64,000 bases of DNA from Williamsia serinedens (GTDB lineage: Bacteria > Actinomycetota > Actinomycetes > Mycobacteriales > Mycobacteriaceae). Every line of letters starts with the position of its first letter. The first letter of the stretch is position 1. The stretch lies in NCBI RefSeq assembly GCF_024171725.1, contig NZ_JAMTCG010000006.1:124001-188000 (forward strand), written 5' to 3'. This document shows positions 49,554 through 57,468 of the stretch, piece by piece. The position numbers were made by a program, and so were the translations under genes. The notes under the pieces were generated by a model. That model ran no database searches and had not been told where the DNA came from. It saw only the letters and a program-made list of their open reading frames with translations.

Positions 49554-49808
49554 TCAGGCGGTGCCGTCGGCGCCGCCGTCGTGGCCGTTCGGGTTCGAAC
49601 CGCCGTCGGCCGGGCCCTCGCCTTCGGACGCGGTGCCGTCGGCGCCGCCGTCGTGACCGTTCGGGTTCGAACCGCCGTCGGCCGGGCCCTCGCCCGCGCT
49701 CGCGGTGCCGTCGGCGCCGCCGTCGTGACCGCCCGGGTTGGAGCCGCCGTCGGCCGGGCCTTCGCCGCCCGCGCTCGAGGTGGTGATGTCGTTGTCGTCG
49801 AGTGCCAT
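49554..49808 (-). CDS. Repeat peptide, putative precursor of a modified peptide (RiPP-like)
   Basis: 84 residues from the ATG at 49808, with GAGGAGAGG seven bases upstream. A 14-residue N-terminal segment ('MALDDNDITTSSAG') is followed by three 24-residue repeats built as 'GEGPADGGSNPNGHDGG' plus 'ADGTASx'. The last copy ends at the stop. The core is only Gly, Asp, Asn, Ala, Pro, Ser, Glu, Thr and one His per unit; it has no Cys, Lys, Arg or aromatic residue. First gene of an operon with an iron oxygenase, a [2Fe-2S] protein and a glycosyltransferase. It could instead be a simple metal-binding or structural peptide. Confidence 0.75.
   Translation of the reverse strand: MALDDNDITTSSAGGEGPADGGSNPGGHDGGADGTASAGEGPADGGSNPNGHDGGADGTASEGEGPADGGSNPNGHDGGADGTA
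49557..49766 (-). repeat. Three 72-bp tandem repeats inside the repeat-peptide gene
   Basis: Each 72-bp unit encodes one 24-residue repeat; the third unit lacks its last two codons. Copies differ at only a few positions, for example the Gly/Asn codon in 'NP(G/N)GH' and the Ala/Glu at unit ends. This indicates recent expansion or homogenisation. Confidence 0.9.
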
Positions 49809-49843
49809 GGTGTGCCTCTCCTCGTTCGCTCGTCGTCGAGTGC

Positions 49844-49860
49844 GAGCGGCCGGGCCGCTC
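49844..49860 (-). promoter_or_regulatory. Perfect 17-bp palindrome upstream of the repeat-peptide operon
   Basis: GAGCGGC-CGG-GCCGCTC, 36 bp before the peptide start codon, in the 188-bp gap between ackA and the peptide gene. It could be an operator or a 5'-UTR hairpin. A TAGAGA sequence lies just upstream of it on the minus strand and is a weak -10 candidate. Confidence 0.4.
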
Positions 49861-49996
49861 ACCTCATCTCTACCACCGCTGCCGTCGGCCGCAGCCTGTT
49901 CGGCGAACCGACGCAGACCGACACGGAGTACCCCGCGGTGTCCGGATCAACCTCGCCGGGACCGGCGGGCATTCCCGGGCACGAGGACGTCCGTCG

Positions 49997-51193
49997 TCAC
50001 CCGGCTCGGACGAGCTCCGCGGACTTGCGGGCGATGGCGAGTTCCTCGTCGGTGGGGACGACGAGAACCGCGACGGCCGCGTCGTCCGGCGAGATGCGGC
50101 GGGCCTGTCGGGACCGGACGGTGTTGGCCTCGGGGTCGACCGCGATGCCGAACCCCTCGAGGCCCGTGAGGGCGTCGGCCCGCACATTCGACGCGTTCTC
50201 GCCGACGCCGGCGGTGAAGACGATCGCGTCGACGCGACCGAGGTCGACCATGTAGGCGCCGATGTACCGACGCAGGCGGTGGATGTAGACGTCGTACGCC
50301 AGACGAGCGCGCTCGTCCCCGTCGTCGATGCGGGCTGTGATGGTCCGGAAGTCGTTGTCCCCGCACAGACCCTTCAGGCCGGCCTCTTTGTTGAGCATGG
50401 TGTCGACGGCGTCGACGTCCATGTCGGCGACACGTTCGAGGTAGGCGACGATCGCTGGGTCGAGATCGCCACTGCGCGTACCCATCACGAGTCCCTCGAG
50501 GGGCGTGAGACCCATGGTGGTGTCCACCGCGCGCCCTCCGCGGACCGCCGACGCCGACGCCCCGTTCCCGAGGTGCAGGACGATGAGGTTCAGCTGGTCG
50601 GCGGGCCTGTCGAGGAAGTCGGCCGCTGCGCCGCTGACGTATTCGTGCGAGGTCCCGTGGAACCCGTACCGGCGGATGTCGTACCGCTGCGCGATCTCGT
50701 CGTCGATCGCGTAGGTGGCCGCGTGCGCCGGCAGGTCGTGGAAGAACGCGGTGTCGAAGACGGCGACCTGCGGCACCTCGGGGAAGATGTCCCGCATCGC
50801 GCGGACCCCTGCGAGGTTCACGGGGTTGTGCAGCGGCGCGAGACTGCTCAACTCGTCGATGGCCGCGACCGCGTCGTCGTCGAGCACGACAGGCTGACTG
50901 AACCGCCTGCCGCCGTGGACGACCCGGTGCCCGACCGCCAGCAGCCGCGTCGACCGCAGGTCGGTGCCCGCCTCGGCGAAGAGGTCGAGGGCGGTGTGGA
51001 GCGCGGCCTTGTGATCGGCGACGGCACCGTGGGTCTCGTGCGTGGCACCACCCTGCTCGTGACTGGCCGACGCGTCGTCGGACCCGATCCGCTCGACGAT
51101 GCCCGTCGCGATGCGATCTCCCGAGTCGGGTTCGACCAGCTGGTACTTCAGGGACGACGACCCTGCGTTGAGGACGAGGACGGCGTCACTCAC
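49997..51193 (-). CDS. ackA: Acetate kinase
   Basis: 398-residue AckA. '[20 protein letters not shown]' opens the first actin-like domain, 'VGHRVVHGG' and '[19 protein letters not shown]' surround the active-site Arg and Asp, '[14 protein letters not shown]' carries the catalytic His, and '[12 protein letters not shown]' and '[13 protein letters not shown]' bind nucleotide. It converts acetyl phosphate and ADP to acetate and ATP, reversibly. GTG start overlaps the pta stop (GTGA), so the two acetate genes are coupled. Confidence 0.97.
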   Translation of the reverse strand: MSDAVLVLNAGSSSLKYQLVEPDSGDRIATGIVERIGSDDASASHEQGGATHETHGAVADHKAALHTALDLFAEAGTDLRSTRLLAVGHRVVHGGRRFSQPVVLDDDAVAAIDELSSLAPLHNPVNLAGVRAMRDIFPEVPQVAVFDTAFFHDLPAHAATYAIDDEIAQRYDIRRYGFHGTSHEYVSGAAADFLDRPADQLNLIVLHLGNGASASAVRGGRAVDTTMGLTPLEGLVMGTRSGDLDPAIVAYLERVADMDVDAVDTMLNKEAGLKGLCGDNDFRTITARIDDGDERARLAYDVYIHRLRRYIGAYMVDLGRVDAIVFTAGVGENASNVRADALTGLEGFGIAVDPEANTVRSRQARRISPDDAAVAVLVVPTDEELAIARKSAELVRAG

Positions 51194-53304
51194 CGCGACT
51201 CCCCCAGCGCCTGCGCCTGGATGGCGGTGATGGCGACCGTGTTCACGATGTCGGACACCAGCGCGCCGCGGGACAGGTCGTTGATCGGGGCCGCGAGCCC
51301 CTGCAGGACAGGACCGATCGCGACCGCACCCGCGCTGCGCTGCACCGCCTTGTAGGTGTTGTTGCCGGTGTTCAGGTCCGGGAACACGAGGACGGTCGCG
51401 CGTCCGGCGACGTCGGAGTCGGGCATCTTGCTCTTCGCGACACTCGGTTCGACGGCGGCGTCGTACTGGATGGGACCCTCCACCGACAGGTCGGGATCGC
51501 GGTCGCGCACGAGTTCGGTTGCCTCGCCGACCTTGTCGACGTCGGCGCCCGACCCGGATTCACCCGTCGAGTAGGACAGCAGCGCCACTCTCGGTTCGAT
51601 GCCGAACTGGGCCGCCGTCGCGGCCGAGGAGATTGCGATGTCGGCGAGTTGTTCGGCGGTCGGATCGGGGACGATTGCGCAGTCGCCGTAGGCGAGAACA
51701 CGATCGGCCAGGCACATGAAGAACACGCTGGAGACCGTCGACACGCCCTCGGTGGTCTTGACGATCTCGAAGGCCGGCCGGATCGTGTGTGCCGTCGTGT
51801 GCGCGGCGCCGGACACCATGCCGTCGACCATCCCCGCGTGGACCATCAGGGTCCCGAAGTACGAGACGTCGGTGACGACCTGGTGCGCGCGGTCGAGGTT
51901 GACGCCTTTGTGTGACCGGAGATCGGCGTAGGTCTGGGCGAACTGCTCGCGGTACTCCGACGTCTGCGGGTCGATGACCTGCGCGTCGGACAGGTCGATA
52001 CCGAGTTCCTGTGCGCGCGAGTGGACGTCGTCGACGTTGCCGAGCAGGGTCAGGTCGGCGACACCGCGGCGCAGCAGGCGCCCGGACGCCCGCAGGATCC
52101 GGTCGTCGGTGCCCTCGGGCAGGACGATCCGCTTGCGATCGGACTTCGCGCGCGCGACGAGCTGGTACTCGAACATCTGCGGGGTGACGACGGTCGGCGC
52201 GGACAGGCGCAGCTTGTCGAGCAACGACTCCGAGTCGACGTGGTTCTCCATCAGGGTGAGCGCGGCGTCGATCTTGCGGACGGACTCGACGCCGACGCGG
52301 CCGCGCGCGAGCGCCGCGGTGCGGGCGGTCTCGTAGGTGCCCTGATCGCAGGTGATGATCGGCAGCGCCGGCCGGAGACCCTGCACCAGCGACTCGATCA
52401 TCGGGTGCGGCGTGATGCCGCCGTTGAGGATGATGCCCGACAACTTCGGGAACCCCTGTGCGGCATTGGCTGTCACCAGCGCGAGGAGCACGTCGGAGCG
52501 GTCGGCGGGGGCGATGACGGCGACGCCGTCGGTGAGGCGCTCCAGGATGTGCTCGGCGGTCATGCCGCCGACCATCACCGACAATGCCTCCCGGTCGAGC
52601 AGTTCGGGGTCGCCGCTGTAGAGCTTCCCGTCGAGTGCGGCCATGAGTTCGGACATGGTGGGCGCGACGAGCACGGGGTCCTCCGGCAGCGCCCACGCCG
52701 GCAGGCCGGTGGCCTCGAGTCGCTCGCGGATCGTGTCGAGGTCGTCGGGGGCGCACCGGTTCGCGATGAGGGCGACGGCCTGCGCGTGCTCGCCCCGGAC
52801 CTCGGCGAGGCAGACCTCGGCGAGCGACACGATCTCCTCGGGGGAGCGGTCGGCCGCCTTCAGCGCCAGTAGCATGGGGGTGCCCAGGTTCGCCGCGATC
52901 CGTGCGTTGAAGCTGAGTTCCGACGGGCTCGCGACGTCGGTGAAGTCCGAACCGATGACCAGCACCGAGTCGCACTGCTCCTCGACGGCGTGGAAGCGGT
53001 CGACGATCTCGGCGAGGGTGGCCTCGGGGTCGGCGTGGACCTGCTCGTAGGTGACGCCGATGCAGTCGTCGTAGGAGAGGTCCACCGAGTCGTGCTCCAT
53101 GAGGAGTTCGAGGATGTAGTCGCGCTCCCCCGATGCGGCGCGGGAGATGGGTCGGAACACCCCCACTCGCCCACCGGTGGCCGCGAGCAGGTGCAACGTC
53201 CCGAGCGCGATGGTCGACTTGCCGGTGTCCCCCTCGGGTGACGCGATGTAGATGCTGCTCGACGTGCCGGGGAGTCCGTCGGGACTGTCTGCGCCCATGG
53301 CCAC
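51190..53304 (-). CDS. pta: Phosphate acetyltransferase (long form)
   Basis: 704 residues. The N-terminal domain is a DRTGG/BioD-like P-loop module ('[18 protein letters not shown]'). A DRTGG domain follows ('[20 protein letters not shown]'), and the C-terminal 330 residues are the catalytic PTA domain ('[20 protein letters not shown]', '[19 protein letters not shown]', '[17 protein letters not shown]', '[20 protein letters not shown]'). It interconverts acetyl-CoA and acetyl phosphate for AckA. A GTG at 53304 or an ATG at 53298 may be the start. Confidence 0.96.
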   Translation of the reverse strand: MAMGADSPDGLPGTSSSIYIASPEGDTGKSTIALGTLHLLAATGGRVGVFRPISRAASGERDYILELLMEHDSVDLSYDDCIGVTYEQVHADPEATLAEIVDRFHAVEEQCDSVLVIGSDFTDVASPSELSFNARIAANLGTPMLLALKAADRSPEEIVSLAEVCLAEVRGEHAQAVALIANRCAPDDLDTIRERLEATGLPAWALPEDPVLVAPTMSELMAALDGKLYSGDPELLDREALSVMVGGMTAEHILERLTDGVAVIAPADRSDVLLALVTANAAQGFPKLSGIILNGGITPHPMIESLVQGLRPALPIITCDQGTYETARTAALARGRVGVESVRKIDAALTLMENHVDSESLLDKLRLSAPTVVTPQMFEYQLVARAKSDRKRIVLPEGTDDRILRASGRLLRRGVADLTLLGNVDDVHSRAQELGIDLSDAQVIDPQTSEYREQFAQTYADLRSHKGVNLDRAHQVVTDVSYFGTLMVHAGMVDGMVSGAAHTTAHTIRPAFEIVKTTEGVSTVSSVFFMCLADRVLAYGDCAIVPDPTAEQLADIAISSAATAAQFGIEPRVALLSYSTGESGSGADVDKVGEATELVRDRDPDLSVEGPIQYDAAVEPSVAKSKMPDSDVAGRATVLVFPDLNTGNNTYKAVQRSAGAVAIGPVLQGLAAPINDLSRGALVSDIVNTVAITAIQAQALGESR

Positions 53305-53398
53305 AGCCTAGGGGCGTGACCCGATCGAGACGCGGTCGCGCCCGGATCGACTGTTCGTACTCTCGACCGGCGGGCGCTCGACACGTTTCACTGAAGCG

Positions 53399-54376
53399 AT
53401 GCGACGGTTTGCTACGTCAATGTCGACGGCGATCGCGGTGGCGGCCGTGCTGGGTGCGCTCGCCGCGCCGGCCGGAGCCGCACCGGCCGACCGCGTGGTG
53501 TCGGTCGTCCCGATGGCGGCGGCGCCCGCCTTCACGACGATCTCGGCGGTGCGGAAGTACGCGGTCGACCACCCCGACGCCCGGCCCGCCGGCACCAACG
53601 ACCCCGGCTGCCGACCGTCCGCGGTGCATCCGCGGCCCGTCGTCCTGCTGCACGGCACCGACTCGAGCGCCTATGCCGACTTCTCCGGTCTCGCCCCGAC
53701 CCTCGCCGGCCAGGGCTTCTGTGTGTACGCGATCAACTACGGCGGAGCCGTCGGCGCCACCACCTTCGGGACCGAGGACATCCGGCTCGGCGCCCCCGCC
53801 GTCCGGGCCTTCGTCGACCAGGTGCGGGCCTGGACGGGCGCCGACCGTGTGGACGTCGTCGGGTACTCCCAGGGCGCCACGGTCGGGCGGTACGTGGTGA
53901 ACAAGCTGGGCGCGGCCGCCGTCACCGATCGGTGGATCGGGCTCGCCCCGCCGAGTCACGGCAGCACGTTCTACGGGTTGGGGTTGCTCACTCGCATCCC
54001 CGGTGTGTCGCGGCTGGTGTCGCCGAAGCCGGTGAACCCGTCGATGCTGCAGCAGGTGACGGGGTCGAAGTTCCTGCGCGAACTGAACACGCCCACCGAG
54101 ACCGTCCGCGGAGTCCGCTACCTGACCATCCGCACCGCGGTCGACGAGGTGATCCAGCCGTCCACCAGCGGCATCCTGCGCGACGGTGCCGCGCGCGACG
54201 TCGTCGTGCAGGAGCGCTGCCCCGCCGACATGACCGGCCACTTTCGCATGCCCTACGACGCCGTGGCCCAGAACCTGGTGATCGACGACCTCGGCGGCAC
54301 CCCTCTCCCCGGCGCCTGCCGGCCGGTTCCCCTCGGCGAGGGCATCGGCGACGTGATCCTCAACGCCCGGCGCTGA
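53399..54376 (+). CDS. Secreted lipase / alpha-beta hydrolase
   Basis: 325 residues. Signal peptide with basic start and 'STAIAVAAVLGALAAPAGAA' cleaved near residue 28. Class-2 lipase features: oxyanion 'PVVLLHGTDSSAYADFSGLA', nucleophile elbow 'VDVVGYSQGATVGRYVVNKL' (GxSxG), then 'RTAVDEVIQPSTSG' (Asp) and 'MTGHFRMPYDAVA' (His). Three cysteines could form disulfides. It is expected outside the cell, hydrolysing acyl esters. It is divergent from pta (94 bp) and converges with the second HNH gene. Confidence 0.88.
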   Translation: MRRFATSMSTAIAVAAVLGALAAPAGAAPADRVVSVVPMAAAPAFTTISAVRKYAVDHPDARPAGTNDPGCRPSAVHPRPVVLLHGTDSSAYADFSGLAPTLAGQGFCVYAINYGGAVGATTFGTEDIRLGAPAVRAFVDQVRAWTGADRVDVVGYSQGATVGRYVVNKLGAAAVTDRWIGLAPPSHGSTFYGLGLLTRIPGVSRLVSPKPVNPSMLQQVTGSKFLRELNTPTETVRGVRYLTIRTAVDEVIQPSTSGILRDGAARDVVVQERCPADMTGHFRMPYDAVAQNLVIDDLGGTPLPGACRPVPLGEGIGDVILNARR

Positions 54377-54385
54377 CCGAGTCGC

Positions 54386-55978
54386 TCAGAACGGCGGCGG
54401 GTTCGCGTCGTCGGCGCGTTCGACGGCGCGCAGGTGTGCGGCGCGTTTCTGTGTGCGTCGGGTGGCGAGTGTGGTTCTGGCGGGGTGGTTCTGGGGTTTC
54501 GCAGGTGGTCCGAGGGCGGGGAAGATGTCGAGGGCGGTGTAGGCGTTGCCGAGGAACATGTGGCCGGTGGGGGATTGGAAAAACGCCTCACCGAGGGGTG
54601 ACTGGTAGTCGCGCCATCGTTTGTCGAAGGTCTTGACGCGGTGGTGGAACCGGCACAGCGGTTTCAGGTTCTCGCGCACCGTCTCGCCGCCAGTGTGCGG
54701 ATCGCGGTGGTCGAACGGGTCGGTGTGGTCGAGGTCGACTGACCACGCGGGTGCGGAGCAGCCGGGGAAGGTGCAGCAGAGTTCGCCGGCGCGGACGAGG
54801 GCCTGCAGTTTCTTCGACGGCACGTAAGTCGATGCCGATGTCGCGGCGCGGGCGGGGTCGTCGCGGCGGAGGAATTCGCGCTCGGCGTCGGCGAGGAGGG
54901 CGCGCATGGTGTCGGCGTCGATGATCCCGCGCCCGTCGAGGTAGCCGGGCTGGTCGTCCAGACCGAGCACCGTCGACAGGTTGACCACGATGTGGAAGAA
55001 GGGCTGCGCCGCCGTGACGGGCGGTGCGATCGGCTGCGGCGCAGGCTGCTCGACGGCGGGCGCAGGGTCGACCGGCGCGTCGACGTCGACATCAATCTCG
55101 GTGTCGGTTGGCCCGGTGCAGGTGGCGCAGCCGCAGGTGAGGTGGTCGACGCCGGCGGCGAGCGCGGTGAGGGCGTCGGCGCGGCGCTGCGCGCGGGTTC
55201 GAGGATCACCGGAGTGCACGGAAGCGGCCATGGCGGTGAGGCGGGCGTCGATCGCGGCGGCGTCGGTGATCGGCAGGGACGCCGACACCCGCGACGCGCC
55301 GGGCTGGAACCGGTCGGGACGGATGGTGACGTCCCGGTCGGCGGCAGCGCGTTCTTTCCGGCGCAGCAGGGCATCGGGGTCGACCATCGCCACGATCGCA
55401 TCCACCATCGCGCCGAGGCGTGCCCGGGACAGGGGTGGCCGGTCGAACAGGGCTTGGGCGATGTGGGTGTCGAGGATTTTCACCAGCTCTGGGTCGACGA
55501 CCAGCTTGGTGCGGGTGCAGATGAGCAAAAACCCGGCCAGGTCGATGCGTCCCACGGCGAGGGCTTGGCCGGTGAAGACCAAGCGGTAGCGGGCGGTGTC
55601 ACCGGCGGTGATGATCTCCCGCGCCTTCGCGGCGGGCACGTTGAGGACGGCACCGACTTCGGCGGTCGCACGCTCCATCCCGTCGGGCCCGAACTCGGCC
55701 CGCGGATCCCGACCGGCGAAGTGCTCCATCCCCGCGGCCATCAGCTCGTCGACCGAGACACGTTCACCGGAATCCCGCTCGGCGACCTCGATCAGATAGT
55801 CCTCGCACCGTTCGTCGAAAATCAGGCTGGCAGCGCACAGCATCCGGTAATCCGCCGAGGCGGTGATCGACCGGCAATGCGCGAGGACCTCGACGAGCTC
55901 AGCCGCGGAGTTCTTGTCGTCGGCAGCCAGCGATGCCACCACACCCGAGGTGTCGTAGGTGGCCCCCGCCTGACTCAT
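54386..55978 (-). CDS. 13E12-type DUF222/HNH endonuclease domain protein, second copy
   Basis: 530 residues from the ATG at 55978. DUF222 covers about residues 40-300. A cysteine cluster 'HLTCGCATCTGP' is in the middle, and the C-terminal HNH module reads 'CTFPGCSAPAWSVDLDHTDP' then 'NLKPLCRFHHRVKTFDKRWR'. It is only distantly similar to the copy at 24-25 kb, so this is not a recent duplication. Its promoter region carries a perfect RecA-NDp motif and a LexA-like box, predicting strong DNA-damage induction. Confidence 0.88.
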   Translation of the reverse strand: MSQAGATYDTSGVVASLAADDKNSAAELVEVLAHCRSITASADYRMLCAASLIFDERCEDYLIEVAERDSGERVSVDELMAAGMEHFAGRDPRAEFGPDGMERATAEVGAVLNVPAAKAREIITAGDTARYRLVFTGQALAVGRIDLAGFLLICTRTKLVVDPELVKILDTHIAQALFDRPPLSRARLGAMVDAIVAMVDPDALLRRKERAAADRDVTIRPDRFQPGASRVSASLPITDAAAIDARLTAMAASVHSGDPRTRAQRRADALTALAAGVDHLTCGCATCTGPTDTEIDVDVDAPVDPAPAVEQPAPQPIAPPVTAAQPFFHIVVNLSTVLGLDDQPGYLDGRGIIDADTMRALLADAEREFLRRDDPARAATSASTYVPSKKLQALVRAGELCCTFPGCSAPAWSVDLDHTDPFDHRDPHTGGETVRENLKPLCRFHHRVKTFDKRWRDYQSPLGEAFFQSPTGHMFLGNAYTALDIFPALGPPAKPQNHPARTTLATRRTQKRAAHLRAVERADDANPPPF

Positions 55979-55981
55979 GCA

Positions 55982-56042
55982 CCGAACATACATTCGACCA
56001 CCGACAAAGATGGGCGAACGCGATCGCGCCTGTGCACAACAT
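55982..56042 (-). promoter_or_regulatory. DNA-damage promoter of HNH gene 2: RecA-NDp motif plus LexA-like box
   Basis: On the minus strand, TTGTCGGTG (56007-55999), 8 nt, then TATGTT (55990-55985) matches the PafBC-dependent consensus TTGTCRGTG-N8-TANNNT at every fixed position. TCGAATGTATGTTCGG (55997-55982) overlaps the -10 and resembles the LexA box TCGAAC-N4-GTTCGA with two mismatches. ATGTTGTGCACA (56042-56031) is identical to the 12-mer upstream of HNH gene 1. The ATG follows the -10 by six bases, so the mRNA is probably leaderless. Confidence 0.8.
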
Positions 56043-56044
56043 GA

Positions 56045-56908
56045 TCAGCTGTCTCCGACCCGAGACAGCTTGTAGTGCAGTCGCAAGGCGGTGAGCGGAC
56101 CGACTGACAGACGGTGGTCCGTCCGGAGCGTGTACTCGTCGTCGCGATAGACCAGGAACTCCTCGCGCAACGGAGCCCGCGACGCGAACCATCGATCGCC
56201 CGAACAAACGGTGATGTATGCGCCTTCGCAACCGAACTCGCGAGAGCGCGACAGCAGTCGCAGGGCGCCGCCGTCGACAACGGACGGACGGAGGAAGACC
56301 TGGACAGAACCCATCTCGAGCGGGAACGCGACCTTGACATGGGGCTGATCGTCCTCGGCCCCCGGCAGGGTCTCGACTCCGTAGAAGCCGCTGTACACGG
56401 GGCTTCCGTCGCTGACCAGCGTGCGCAGCCACGCCGCGCCGCGACGAGAACCGTCGGCCCGACGGACGACCCGGACAGTACTGGTCATCCCCCGGCTCAC
56501 CGACATCGGTGAGGTGGGCAGTGCGAGCTGCCGGACACGGCGCCCGAAGAACCTGGTGACGAACGCTCCGCCGGGTGCGAACACCGGATTCCATTGCGAC
56601 CAGACGTCCATCGACCACGCGGACGTCCGCTCGTAGAAGTCGCGCACGAGATCATCGAGGTCCGCGGCCACGAAGCCGGGGCCATCGAGCGCGGCCATGT
56701 CGGCCAGGAGACCGCCGGCTCCCGGATCGTCGACGAATCCTGCCGCGTCAAGATCGTCGAGCCAGGAGTCGCCCGCACCGCCGAGCCGATTCGAGGGGGC
56801 TTGCAGCCAAGCGTCGCGGGAAGATCCGGGGTCGATCTCCGTCCCGACCGTTCGCCAGAAGAGTCGCGTCGAGAGGTCGACTCGTGAGCTCAGCCGGCGT
56901 GCCGTCAT
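56045..56908 (-). CDS. Unrecognised cytosolic protein
   Basis: 287 residues from the ATG at 56908; the frame upstream of this start is Arg/Ser-rich noise. No signal peptide or membrane helix. Segments such as 'FYERTSAWSMDVWSQWNPVF', 'GRRVRQLALPTSPMSVSRGM', 'WLRTLVSDGSPVYSGFYGVE' and 'DDEYTLRTDHRLSVGPLTAL' look like a real globular beta-rich protein, but I do not recognise the family. Divergent from the GNAT gene with only 47 bp between them. Confidence 0.6.
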   Translation of the reverse strand: MTARRLSSRVDLSTRLFWRTVGTEIDPGSSRDAWLQAPSNRLGGAGDSWLDDLDAAGFVDDPGAGGLLADMAALDGPGFVAADLDDLVRDFYERTSAWSMDVWSQWNPVFAPGGAFVTRFFGRRVRQLALPTSPMSVSRGMTSTVRVVRRADGSRRGAAWLRTLVSDGSPVYSGFYGVETLPGAEDDQPHVKVAFPLEMGSVQVFLRPSVVDGGALRLLSRSREFGCEGAYITVCSGDRWFASRAPLREEFLVYRDDEYTLRTDHRLSVGPLTALRLHYKLSRVGDS

Positions 56909-56955
56909 GGCCCAGAAGGTTAGATGCGGACAGTGCCGGCTGGCATCCTCGACCA

Positions 56956-57393
56956 GTGGTCGTGAACGTCGCAGCTGATCCCGGGCCCGTCGCTGGGCTT
57001 CGATGGGAGTGGGCCCGCGGCGCGGACCCCACGCTGCCCGCCGAGCCCGACAACGAGTTCGTCGCCGCAGTCCGCGACTGGATGGCGGACCCGACGCGCA
57101 CCGTGTGGACGGCGGGCGAGGACCCCGTCGGGATGGTCTGCCTGACCGAGTACACCCGGATGCCATCGCCGTCGGACGCGGCGGGCGGCCGGTGGGGTTA
57201 CCTCGGCCACCTCTATGTGCGGCCCGAGGCGCGCGGTGGCGGCGTGGGCGACGCGCTGGTCCGGACGGTCGTCGCCGAGGCCATCGACCGCGGTCATGCG
57301 AAGGTCGTCCTGTCGCCCAGCCTCCGGTCGATTCCGCTCTACCGACGCTGTGGGTTCACCGACGACAACGACCTGATGGTCTGGCGGCCCTGA
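56956..57393 (+). CDS. GNAT family N-acetyltransferase
   Basis: 145 residues (or 143 from the GTG at 56962). The acetyl-CoA-binding region is 'RWGYLGHLYVRPEARGGGVG' followed by 'DALVRTVVAEAIDRGH', and the C-terminal 'SIPLYRRCGFTDDNDLMVWR' is the usual YxxxGF motif. A single-domain acetyltransferase of unknown substrate. No clear Shine-Dalgarno. It converges with the GT39 gene, with a strong cruciform hairpin between. Confidence 0.85.
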   Translation: MVVNVAADPGPVAGLRWEWARGADPTLPAEPDNEFVAAVRDWMADPTRTVWTAGEDPVGMVCLTEYTRMPSPSDAAGGRWGYLGHLYVRPEARGGGVGDALVRTVVAEAIDRGHAKVVLSPSLRSIPLYRRCGFTDDNDLMVWRP

Positions 57394-57400
57394 CACGACG

Positions 57401-57455
57401 ACGGTTCCGGTGCCCGCCCGTGTCGCTGAGCGACACGAACGCGCACCGGAACCGT
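57401..57455. terminator. Two-tier cruciform between convergent genes
   Basis: Outer perfect stem ACGGTTCCGGTGC (57401-57413) / GCACCGGAACCGT (57443-57455), and inside its loop a second stem GTGTCGC (57420-57426) / GCGACAC (57430-57436) with a TGA loop. It is symmetric, so it can act for both the GNAT gene and the GT39 gene. No T-tract. Confidence 0.8.
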
Positions 57456-57468
57456 GGGTCGGGCCGGG

